Assembly (NCBI RefSeq): GCF_014489415.1
Contig: NZ_CP060823.1
Location: forward strand, 1-64,000
DNA from: Cylindrospermopsis curvispora GIHE-G1
GTDB taxonomy: Bacteria; Cyanobacteriota; Cyanobacteriia; Cyanobacteriales; Nostocaceae
Length of the DNA: 64,000 bases
Reading direction: 5' to 3'
Part shown: positions 44,343-54,600 of the stretch, one piece after another
Position numbering within the stretch: position 1 is the stretch's first letter
How the letters are laid out: each line of letters begins with the position of its first letter
Position numbers and translations under genes: made by a program
Notes under the pieces: model-generated
The model's input: only the letters and a program-made list of their open reading frames with translations
Databases searched by the model: none
Told to the model about the DNA's origin: nothing

Positions 44343-44891
44343 ATGAAACATTTTTTTTGGTTCTCAATTCTGCTTACAGTTTTTAACCTACAACCTGGAT
44401 TTAGCCAAACTATTACAAAGGAAAAAGAGAAACCTCTAATTCTTCGTTCAATCTGGTTATCAGGGGGAGGAAATGAGAAAACATTTACTGGAGCAGTTGG
44501 TCTTAGAAGAGACTGGTTTGGTTTCGAAATAGGAGTCGCCTCATTTAGCAATATGCCTACAACAGAGAAATTTAATATTCCCCACAACTCTTACACAAGT
44601 ATTGGAGAAAGAGAGACTTCAAAACTAGGAATAGACCTGTTGGGCTTTTTACCGATAAGTCAGGATTTGTTTTTATATGGGGGACCTGGTTTCTACTTTG
44701 CTGAAAGAGCCAATATCATACGGTCTAACGCTACTGGATGGCTTTATAGAAAAGATAGTTTTACCAGTACCGATTTTACCGGTCAAGCTGGTATTAATTA
44801 TACTCGTTCAAATTTTACAATGGGTGTTAGCTATCACGGTTTAAGAGGAGCTAATATACATATTGGATGGGCAATTAATGCTTTGGATTGA
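44343..44891 (+). CDS. Putative outer-membrane beta-barrel protein
   Basis: 182 residues with a signal peptide (FFWFSILLTVFNLQPGFSQT). The mature part is a series of alternating amphipathic strands ending in aromatic residues (LRSIWLSGGGNEKTFTGAVG, GFEIGVASF, LFLYGGPGFYF, FTGQAGINYTRSNFTMGVSY), typical of a small eight-stranded barrel. I do not recognise a specific family. It stands alone between the nuclease duplication and an IS-rich stretch. Confidence 0.6.
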   Translation: MKHFFWFSILLTVFNLQPGFSQTITKEKEKPLILRSIWLSGGGNEKTFTGAVGLRRDWFGFEIGVASFSNMPTTEKFNIPHNSYTSIGERETSKLGIDLLGFLPISQDLFLYGGPGFYFAERANIIRSNATGWLYRKDSFTSTDFTGQAGINYTRSNFTMGVSYHGLRGANIHIGWAINALD

Positions 44892-44912
44892 GCTACTGAT
44901 TTTAAGATAAAT

Positions 44913-44943
44913 AACAGCAGTGGCAAGGTCAACTACTGCTGTT
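44913..44943 (+). terminator. Hairpin after the beta-barrel gene
   Basis: AACAGCAGT and ACTGCTGTT arms (9 bp) with a 13-base loop lie 22 bases after the stop. The T-run is short, so termination is plausible but not certain. Confidence 0.5.
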
Positions 44944-44949
44944 TCTGAT

Positions 44950-45948
44950 TCAATTATGAACTAGGTCTACCACCTTAATACTTCTCCCCAAACATTAAGT
45001 AGTATCACTGCCCATACAACCAATTAAACTCGCTTTTAATCCGCAACTAACCCATCATTGGTATAGACATGGTCGGTAAAATCACACAAGTCTATACAAG
45101 GTAGTTTCCTCCCCTTTTACCACTGTTCAACAATAGACATCTCCGAAAAAGAATCAAAGTGTGATAAAATAATATGAAATGGTATTTTTGGCAACTTATT
45201 ATGAGCAACATATCTGAATATATCCAATTAATTCTTGCTGTAAATGTTGAAATACTTGAGATAAAGATATTTGATAATAGCACTGGTATTGTATACCACA
45301 CAATCAAATTATAATTGTGGTTATGTCAAACTCAAAGTCACATTAAAATAACTAATTTTACAGTTAACTAAAACTTATAGCTTTAGAATACCACTACAAT
45401 ACTGGCAATAGTCTAATACTATAGTGGTATTGTAGTGGTAGTGTGAGTGAACCTTCACCAATTGGATAAATAGCTTAAAATAGTCTGTAATGCTATTAAA
45501 ACAGCCTGTAGAAACAGAAAAAATAGGCTTCACCTAACCAAAAGCTTTCTGTGGAGCGGTTTACAGGCAATTAAAATGCTACCTAGAAGAAGGTGGCATA
45601 TATAAAGGTGAAGCTATTGGAGAAGCCTTCTTGTTTCAGTGTGAAGCCTTGCTAGAATGTAACATATCTAACCAGCACAAGTACAGTAAATCTAATTGGA
45701 AAGATTCGCGAACCAATTCGTCTTCTACCACAAAATCTGTGAAGTCAGGTACATCTAGATCAGGTAGGTTCTGGTTTTTTGCCCATTGCTCTATAGCTAA
45801 CTGTTGTTCCAAGTGATGGTTACAATCACTAACTGTTCGCATGTTCTGACTCTACTTCTACACTAGTAAGTAGTCGTGCAAAATAAATTGCCGACTATAA
45901 ACATAAAGTGATAAAGTATCTTATGAACAGTAATAAACAGGAACAATT
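44950..45948. other. IS-scarred gap with possible gene remnants
   Basis: Mostly unassigned. A 37-codon frame at 45201-45314 (MSNISEYIQLILAV...) and a plus-strand frame at about 45541-45819 (FCGAVYRQLKCYLEEGGIYK...) have protein-like composition but no recognised domain. ATAGGCTTCACCTAACC at about 45526 is roughly the inverse of AGGGTGAAGCTTAT at about 46973 and may mark the outer ends of the decayed IS630-type element. Confidence 0.3.
45636..45842 (-). CDS. Small acidic hypothetical protein
   Basis: 68 residues from an ATG at 45842, acidic and with protein-like composition (EQWAKNQNLPDLDVPDFTDF, ESFQLDLLYLCWLDML). There is no clear ribosome-binding site and no recognised family. It could be a remnant of a gene disturbed by the adjacent transposon. 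Confidence 0.3.
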   Translation of the reverse strand: MRTVSDCNHHLEQQLAIEQWAKNQNLPDLDVPDFTDFVVEDELVRESFQLDLLYLCWLDMLHSSKASH

Positions 45949-46947
45949 ATGCGATTTATTAGAGATTTAACTTTTGATACTGCCAAATTATTAAATAGAA
46001 TATATAAGGAAAGTAGACATTATCAAGTTAGACAAAGAGCGCATTGTATTTTATTGAGCTATAAAGGAGTGACAATTCCTGAATTAATTGAATTTTTTCA
46101 AGTGAGTAGGAGAACAATATATAACTGGATGAATGATTGAGAAGAGAGAAGATTATTAGGATTATATAATCGAAAAGGAAGGGGAAGAAAAGCAATTTTC
46201 AATGAAGGACAAAAGCAAAAAATAAAAGAATGGGTAAAACTCTACCCTAAAGACTTAAAAAAAGTATTGAACGAAATTCAAGAAGAATGGGGAATTACAG
46301 TTAGTAAAGATACAATAAAAAGGGTATTAAGAAGTATGTCAATGATATGAAGGAGATTTCAAAGGGGATTGGCAGGAGAGCCAGATCCATTGGAATATAA
46401 GGAAAAAGAATTAGCACTTACCAAACTAAAAGAACAAGAAAAATGTGAAGAAATTGATTTAAGATATTTAGATGAAAGCGGATTTTGTTTAACACCTTAT
46501 GTACCTTATGGATGGCAAAAAAAAGGAGAAAATATTCCTATAAAAAGTGGTCGTAGTCGTAGATTAAATATACTAGGTTTAATGAATCGCCATCAAGAAT
46601 TAGATGCCTATACATTTGAAGGAACAATTACCAGTGAAGTGGTTATATCTTGTCTTGATAAATTTGCGGAAAACCTTCCGATAAAAACGTTTGTGGTTAT
46701 AGATAAAGCATCATTTCATAGAAGCAAGAAAATCCAGGATAAAATTAATGAATGGCAACAAAAGAATTTAGAGATTTTTTGGTTGCCATCCTATTCTCCC
46801 CAACTAAATTTAATAGAAATTCTCTGGCGATTTATGAAATATGAATGGATAGAAATGGATGCTTACTCTAGTTGGCAGAATTTAATTAATTATGTTGAAA
46901 AAGTCATTCGAGATTTTGGCAAAGAATATGTAATTAATTTTGCATAA
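45949..46947 (+). pseudogene. IS630-family transposase with two in-frame TGA stops
   Basis: One continuous frame encodes an N-terminal helix-turn-helix (VTIPELIEFFQVSRRTIYNW), a linker with GRGRKAIF, and the DDE core (RYLDESGF, VVIDKASFH, LPSYSPQLNLIEILW). It is interrupted by TGA at about 46138 (after NWMND) and about 46348 (after SMSMI), both at positions where tryptophan would be natural. All other Trp codons are TGG. Two G-to-A changes would explain it. It is not closely related to the element at 41094. Confidence 0.75.
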
Positions 46948-46986
46948 CTACTTAGAGAAGCCTATTAGTTTTAGGGTGAAGCTTAT

Positions 46987-47166
46987 CTAGATTGTATCAT
47001 CTTTATCATCGTCTTCACCTAGTAAAGCTAACAGTAGAGTTTCATAGCCCAGTCCGGTAGTCTCTATTACTGGTTCTACACCATCTTCATTATCTTCATT
47101 ATCTTCATTATCCAGTAAACCTAGAACCAATAAAATATCATCATCTGTGCTACTGCTACTAAACAT
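46987..47166 (-). CDS. Very acidic 59-residue protein
   Basis: ATG 47166 with AGGAG about 10 bases upstream. The sequence is extremely acidic (DNEDNEDNEDGVEP in the middle, GEDDDKDDTI at the end) with a hydrophobic stretch between. Its start overlaps the stop of the upstream gene (ATGTTTAG), so translation is probably coupled. No known family; acidic peptides like this occur as DNA mimics or inhibitors, but there is no evidence here. The gene ends at the margin of the IS630-type remnant. Confidence 0.55.
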   Translation of the reverse strand: MFSSSSTDDDILLVLGLLDNEDNEDNEDGVEPVIETTGLGYETLLLALLGEDDDKDDTI

Positions 47167-47476
47167 TGTTTCTTACTCCTGTTCCAATCGCGTTAAAATT
47201 ATTAACTCTGTTTTTTTCCCATTCAAGTGCGTCTAGTAGTTCTGTTTCTGTTACCTTGATGGAATCAGATAAAAGTATCCAGTTCTGTCTAGTTGCATAT
47301 AAATGCACTACATTGCCATCGGTAATCATCTTCAATCCTACACAGGTAGTGTTCTGTGCTAGGGCATAAACCTGATTGGTGAACACTTCTAGAACTACGT
47401 CTTTGGTTAGAAGATAATGGTCTGATTTTACCACCCAGGTGATGGTATCTATCGTGGCACTTAGTAAGTCAATCAT
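47159..47476 (-). CDS. 105-residue hypothetical protein, first gene of a regulated pair
   Basis: A compact alpha/beta-looking protein (TIDTITWVVKSDHYLLTKDV, NTTCVGLKMITDGNVVHLY, KVTETELLDALEWEKNRVNN). I do not recognise a family. It overlaps the acidic gene by eight bases and is divergent from a ribbon-helix-helix gene across an intergenic region with three 17-bp direct repeats, so the pair is likely repressed by that regulator. Confidence 0.55.
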   Translation of the reverse strand: MIDLLSATIDTITWVVKSDHYLLTKDVVLEVFTNQVYALAQNTTCVGLKMITDGNVVHLYATRQNWILLSDSIKVTETELLDALEWEKNRVNNFNAIGTGVRNNV

Positions 47477-47490
47477 ATCATACGTCCTTA

Positions 47491-47539
47491 ATAGTCCGAC
47501 TGTTATTATAGTCTGACTTTTATTATAGTCAGACTATAG
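47491..47539. promoter_or_regulatory. Three 17-bp direct repeats, probable operator
   Basis: ATAGTCCGACTGTTATT (47491), ATAGTCTGACTTTTATT (47508) and ATAGTCAGACTATAG (47525) follow each other exactly every 17 bases. Each core AGTCNGACT is itself palindromic. They lie in the space between divergent genes, next to a ribbon-helix-helix gene, a class that binds short tandem palindromes cooperatively. Confidence 0.7.
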
Positions 47540-47594
47540 CCAGAAGACAATGGTAGTAGAGTGGTAGGATAGATTTATTTATTAGGTAATAGTT

Positions 47595-47771
47595 ATGCCC
47601 AAAAAAACCTCTAACCCTGAAGACGTACCGTTTTCAGTGCAATTAAGGCTTACACCAGAAGAAAAAACCAGACTAATGATAATTGCCATTAAAAAAGGTA
47701 AAACCCTTTCCCAGTGGATATCACAGGAACTAAAAGACTACCTGGCTAAAAAAACAGATGATATCCAATAA
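47595..47771 (+). CDS. Ribbon-helix-helix (Arc/CopG-like) regulator
   Basis: 58 residues, ATG 47595. The pattern VPFSVQLRLTPEEKTRLMII, then AIKKGKTLSQWISQELKDYL, gives one beta-strand followed by two helices, the ribbon-helix-helix fold, with a short Lys-rich tail. Such proteins dimerise and bind tandem operators, often controlling themselves and a divergent operon. The three repeats at 47491 fit. It could be a plasmid-type copy regulator or an antitoxin; no clear toxin is recognised in the divergent pair. Confidence 0.65.
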   Translation: MPKKTSNPEDVPFSVQLRLTPEEKTRLMIIAIKKGKTLSQWISQELKDYLAKKTDDIQ

Positions 47772-48049
47772 ATAATATATTTGTATAGGTTATTGACATA
47801 TATGGAATATGCTATAAGTTTTATTTATGGTTGAAACATAAGTTATTTTAAATAAACTAGGACATTAGATACAAAAATATTATGTATTCTAGTATCAACG
47901 CATAAATAATTAGTATATATTAGATATAAGCACAAAAAGGCATTTAGCAGCTGCTTTTAAAATATATAATTATTAATTAATTCAATTCTATGAAAAATAC
48001 TTCATTTACACAACAATAGAGCCGTTGGGAAATAAAAGCATATTTGATG

Positions 48050-48475
48050 ACTCGCAAATCCTATTACCTCTTACCAATAACACGTTCAACTATTTTCCTT
48101 TGAGAAGATGTAGGGAGGCGATCTCCCGCAGGGAGTGCTTCGCAATCGCCCATCGGAAGTGTTTCGCGATCGCCTAAAATCTCATCACCTATTCCCAATA
48201 ACAGGTTGACTGATTTCCCTTGAGAAGATGGTCAGATGTGATGACCCACAAATCCCATCACCCATTCCTAATAACAGGTTCACGGTTTTCCCTTGAGAAG
48301 AATCTGAGGTGCGATCTCCCGCAGGGAGTGCTTCGCGATCGCCCGCAAATCCTATCACCTTTTACCAATAACAGGTTCAAAAATTTCCCTTGAGAAGATA
48401 CTCAGATGCGATCGCCCATTGAGAATGCTTCGCGATCGCCCGCAGGGAGTGCTTCGCGATCGCTATTTTGTAGCA
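48050..48475. repeat. Interspersed repeat cluster upstream of the defence island
   Basis: Five TTCCCTTGAGAA-type units (about 48094, 48208, 48289, 48388 and a variant) alternate with CTCCCGCAGGGAGTGCTTCG hairpins (about 48122, 48317, 48430) and HIP1 sites. The rest of 47772-48685 is AT-rich with no gene seen. Confidence 0.8.
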
Positions 48476-48685
48476 TTATTTCCCCAGACTATTAGTTTGC
48501 TTTTACACATTTATATATAAAATCCCTTGTCAATAAAAAGTACAAGGGTTTATAATTATTACCATATAATCTAGACCAAAACTGATTCGTGAGATCGCCC
48601 CTTTTAAGAAGTCTATCTGAACTAGTGTGATGTTTATTATGACATGGTAGAATTGTGTCTACTAATTTATATACTTAGATAACTT

Positions 48686-51600
48686 ATGATACCATCAGTA
48701 CTGGCAAACCAAATTCGCAATTATGTGGAAGACTTTATTTCTACTACTTTTCATCCGACTAATAGTCCTTTTAAAAATTTAATTGGTGATTTTTTACATC
48801 CACCTATAATAAGAGAAAGAGAGGGAGAATCAGGAGAAGAATCAGGGGTTTATCAGCCTGGAAATAATGTGTGTAAGGGACCCTATGTTTCATTGGGTAT
48901 GCCTTTTAAAACTGGCTCTATTGGTAGGGACTTTTTCCCCCATATTCCCCTAGATTTTATCCCCTATTTACATCAACAAGAGGCTTTTACTCGCTTGATG
49001 CCTCCCCATTATCATTCTACTTTAATTGCAACGGGGACTGGGTCAGGAAAAACAGAGTGTTTTTTAATTCCTGTTTTAGAACATTGCCGAATTTATTCTC
49101 AAGAAGGGGGAATAAAGGCAATTCTCATCTATCCGATGAATGCCTTGGCAACGGATCAGGCTAAACGAATAGCTAAGTTTATTAATTCTATTCCTTCACT
49201 AAAGGGGAAGGTTACGGCGGGGTTATATGTGGGTGAGGAAGATGAAAATCCCACTAAGGTGATGACTAAAGAAAAGGTTATTACTGATAAACAAATACTC
49301 TTGGCATCTCCCCCGGATATTCTGCTGACCAATTATAAAATGTTAGATTATCTGTTAATTCAACCCAATTCTCAATCTCTATGGCAAAATAATCAACCAA
49401 ACACTCTCCGCTATCTGGTGGTAGATGAGTTCCATACTTTTGATGGTGCCCAAGGGACTGATTTAGCTTGTTTATTACGTAGGCTGAAATATCGCTTGCA
49501 GGTACCTGAAAATTTTTTAACCTGTGTGGGAACTTCTGCTACCCTGGGAGTGGGGTCTAATGCCAAAGGGTCAGGGAATATTTTACGCTATGCTGAAACT
49601 ATATTTCAAGAGTGTTTTGATGACCAGGCCTTAATAGAAGAAAAACGCATTCCTGATATGGAGTTTTTAGCGGGAAGTCTACTGAATGTAATTCCCATAC
49701 CTACTCAAGATTATAAAGAGGTTCTGAGTGCCGAAAATTATCTGTTTCCAGCAGATTATATTCGCGCCCAAGCTGAACTTTGGTTACAAAGGTCTGGGGG
49801 ATATGGCATATCAGAACCTGGTGCAGATTTAGGAGAAGAATGGTGTCTAGAATTGGGTAGAGATTTGAAAACCTTGCCTATTGTTCATAATCTGGTGCGA
49901 ATTCTGTCTAAAAAGAGCTATACTTATGATGAAATTATAGAGCAGATTGGTCGTCGTCTTCATTTCCCTAATAATAATAGTCCGGAGAATAGGTATTTTA
50001 ATTTTTTGTTGTTGGATAGTATATTTTCTTTAATGGCTGTAGCTCGCTCTCAAGATGTGGCTAATAGTTCTGTGGTAAGACCTTGGGCTAATTTAAAGGT
50101 ACATGTATGGTTCCGGGAACTAAAACGAATGGTGGCTACCGTCGAACCAACACCACGGCTTTTATTTTCCGATGATTTAACAGCAGAAATTAAAGAAAAA
50201 ACTAAAACTATGCCTGTTATTCACTGTCGTAGTTGTGGTATGACAGGATGGGGTGCAATAAAAAGATCCCAAAATGATGATAAATTAATTCTAAATTTAC
50301 AAGATTTCTATCAGGCATTTTTTAGTTATAATCCTCTGACTTGTTTTATTTTTCCTAAAAATAATCCCAAAAATAATCTAGATCCTGCTTTTGCTGCTCG
50401 TCTTTGTTCCAAGTGTTTAAAAATTAATTTGCCTGATGCAGTTACTTGCCATAGTTGTAATTCCCAAGAATTAATAGATGTAGAAATTCCAGATATACTG
50501 AAAGTAAAAAAAGCAAATAAGCAGTCTAAGTCTGTTTCTACTCATGACTGTCCTTACTGTCAAGCTACTAATAGTTTATCTATTTTAGGTTCTCAAGCTG
50601 CTAGTTTGACCAGCACTATTGTGAGTACCCTTTATACTACTCAGTTTAATCAAGATAAGAAACTGTTGGCTTTTTCTGATTCAGTTCAAGATGCAGCCCA
50701 TCGCGCAGGATTTTATAATTCTCGAACCTATCGCACTACCCTTAGAACAGCTATTTTTCAAGCAGTGCAGAATTTAAGCGCGGGAGAGGGAAAGATAAGT
50801 TTGAAACAACTAGTAGAGGGTTTTTCAGACTATTGGTTGACTACCTTAACCAAAGAGGGTGATAAGGATTACACTAAATATGTGGCCACCTTTCTTCCCA
50901 GTGATTTACATTGGTTGCAAGAATGGGAAAAACTGATAGAGAATCCCGACTCTTTAAGCAAAGAGGAACTTACTCGTTTGCTGAGTTTTTTAAAAAAACG
51001 TCTGGAATGGGAAGTTGTAGCTCAGTTTAGTCATCGCGCTACCATTGGTACCACCCTCGAGTCTAGTGGGTTATGTAGTGTGGGTTTTAATCAATCTATT
51101 ATTGAGCAGTCTGTACAAGAATTAATTATTTATTTAAATAATGAGATAGAGCTATTGCATGGTGTGTCATACCCCAAAGTGCATGAATTTATATTTGGTA
51201 TACTTAATCATCTACGCCTTTTAGGGGGCATATACCAACCTGTAGTGGCTAATCATGGGTATATTGAAACAGGGGGTAACCATTTTGTATGGAGTAAGTT
51301 ATGGTTTATGCCTAAATTTAGTTATTCAGCTACTATTCCTAGATTTTTGACTACCAACAATGGAGAAAATAGCTGGGAGGCAGTTTTTTCTAATTCTACT
51401 AGAGGAAGTTGGTGTGAAAACTGGACAGAACGGGTGTTTAGTTCCTTTGGTTTATTGATGAGAGAACAGTGCAAACAAATTCTCTACCAGACCCTGGATA
51501 TACTGACTAAAACGAAGATTTTAGAAAGGAGAAAATCGGAAAAAGGGGATGTGTGGGGAATTCCTATGAATGTGATGGAGATTTTTCCCCAGGGTGATGT

Positions 51601-54600
51601 TTTTTTATGTGATAGCTGTAATCACTCAGTCACTCTCTCCCCCCATGCTGGGGTAGGAGGTGCTTGTTATAACAGTAAATGTAACGGAAAATACCAGATT
51701 CCCAGTTCAGGTCTAGTTTATTATTCCCAACTTTATCAAAGGGGTCAGGTTCACCGGGTGTTTGCTCAAGAACATACAAGTATGCTTAGTCGTCCACACC
51801 GGGAGAACTTAGAAAGATTGTTTATTACTAGTGCCCGTGCTTGTGACCCTAATTTGATTTCTGCTACCTCTACTCTAGAAATGGGTATTAATATTGGTGA
51901 CTTATCTAGTATTGTCCTTTGTTCCATTCCCCCCAATAGTGCTAACTTTCAACAACGGGTAGGAAGAGCAGGGCGAAAACAGGGTAATGCACTCATCAGT
52001 GCGATCGCTACTGGAAAAGCCCATGATTTATTTTTCTATGCAGATCCTGGGGAATTGATAGATGGGAGGGTAGAACCAGCGGGGTGTTATTTAAACGCAG
52101 CAGCTATATTAAAAAGACAGTTAACAGCTTTTTGTTTAGACTGTTGGGTGACCCAGGGGGTAAGTAAGGAGGAGTTACCGATTCAATTGCAAAAGAGTTT
52201 AGATGCGGTAGATAAGTGTGATGAAGGACGTTTTCCTTACACCTGGCTGAAGTTTATTGAGCGTCATAAGAAAAAGTTGCTAGATGATTTTTTGTCTTTG
52301 TTTACAAATCTAAGGGAAGGAAGGGAGAAAACCAGGGATAACACTCAATATGAAGACTATAATCGTGTGGATGGGGAATATTTAAGGAAAGAATTAGGTG
52401 CTTTTATAGGGATAACTCCAGGAGATGGAATACACCTGGATATATTAGAAAGGTTGAAGGAAATAAATAAAGAGCGTAAGCGTATAAAAAATCTAATAGA
52501 CTCTATTGGAAGAACCATAAAGAAAATGGGTGAAAAACCGGATGCGATTCAAAATTTACCGAACAACCAGGATCTAAAACAGGAACTAGAAGAGGAAAAA
52601 CTAGCCTTTCAACAACTAATTAAAGAAATTAATCAGAAAAATTTGTTTAACTTTCTCACAGATGAGGGGATGTTACCCAACTATACCTTTCCGCAAGCGG
52701 GGGTAACCCTGCGCTCTGTCATTCTCCGTCGACAAAAACTGGATGAGGATAGCTCCAATAGAGAAACTACTTACAAAAACCTAACTCCCTTTGCTTATAC
52801 TTATGAGAGACCGAGCCAAATTGCTATTAGAGAACTTGTACCTGGTTGTGTGTTTTATGCAGAGGGTAGATCTATAACCATAGACCAAATAGATTTAAAA
52901 CTATCTGAACCAGAAAAATGGCGCATCTGTCGCAACTGTCATTATGCTGCACCTGATTTTTCTAATAGCCAAAAAACTTGTCCTCGCTGTGGAGACACCA
53001 TGTGGGGAGACCAAGGTAGATTACATGATGTGTTACGTCTCAAACAAGTAATAGCCACCACCTCAGATAGGGAAAGTCGGTTTGGGGATGAGAATGAAGA
53101 CAGGGACTCTAGTTTTTTTAAAAACCATTTGTTAGTAGACTTTGACCCATCCTTTAAGGAGTACACTTATCTGGTAAAGAGTACAGAATTTCCCTTTGGA
53201 TTTGAGTATATATCCCGAACCAAATTCCGAGAAATAAATTTGGGCAAGACCCTCCCCCACGGGAAAAATGTAGAAATAGCAGGAGAGAACTTTTTTACAG
53301 AAGGATTTCGTATTTGTAAGGGGTGTGGGAAGATTTTAAGAAAAAATAACACTCAATCAAGTCGAGAACGGGAACATGCTCTAACGTGTAAATGGCGAGA
53401 ACGACCAGAAGCAGCGGAGACCATAGAGACCCTTTATTTATACCGAGAATTTGAGTCCGAATCCATTAGATTTTTAATGCCAGATCAAAGATTTTGGAGC
53501 GAACAGGGGTTACATTCCTTTATTGCTGCATTGCAATTAGGCTTGAAACAAAAATTTGGAGGAAGGGTAGACCACCTGCAAATTACCCAAGTGCAAGAAC
53601 CCCAACCAGATAATAAACTGCGTAAATCCTTTCTTTATTTGTATGATACCGTACCCGGAGGGACTGGTTATTTGCGACAGTTGTGTGAGAACAGGGTAGA
53701 TAGTAGACCAGAGGATCTGCGCCAGGTGTTTCAACAGGCTTTAAATGTATTAATTAATTGCAGTTGTCAAGAAAGGGGAGAAGATGGTTGTTATAAATGT
53801 TTATTTGCCTATCGTAATAGCTTTCACCAAGACTTTACTAGTAGTAAAGTAGCCCAATCCCTACTGAGTGAAATTTTGAACCACTGGTCAGATTTAGGAG
53901 AAGAGAAGAGCCAAAATCTTTCTGGTCTGTCCATTAACTCCGACCTAGAAAGTGAACTAGAGTCTAAATTCATTCAAGCTTTGACAAGCTATACAAGAAA
54001 TGGAGAAGAAACCAAATTACAACCATTGTTACTCCATGGCAAAAAAGCCTACTACCTAAAAATAGGGGAAATGGCTTGGAACATAGAGCTACAAGTTCCT
54101 TTAGGTAAAGAAGAAGGACTACCTCTAAATTGCAGAGCAGATTTTGTGTTTTATCCCGCCCATAGTCGGGTTAACAGTTTACCCATAGTAGTATTTACTG
54201 ATGGATGGGAGTATCACCAAGAAAGAATAGACCAGGATTTAGAGCAACGTCTAGGGATTATAAAAACCGGAGATTATTGGTGTTGGTCACTGACCTGGGC
54301 GGATATAGATAAACAATTAAACCAGAAAACCACCTTTTATAACTCCACCACTGATTATGGGGGGACTAAATCTGGAACGGATTCCTCATTGAACAATCCA
54401 CAGATTAATCAGAGAAGGAAAGAACTATATGAACACTACCAATGTAGTCAACTTGCCCATTTAGAAGATAAAAGTAGCTGGGAATGGTTAATGGATTATC
54501 TTTATTCTCCCATAGATAGTTTGTGGCAAAACTGGGCACTGCTGCGTACTATCCTACAGGCACAGAAGAAAAACCAGACCCCCCCTGCTATAGAAGATTT

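Noticed and set aside
34600-48000. Integrated prophage or plasmid
   Set aside because: Only a recombinase, IS elements and nucleases are present; no capsid, tail, terminase, portal or replication gene is seen.
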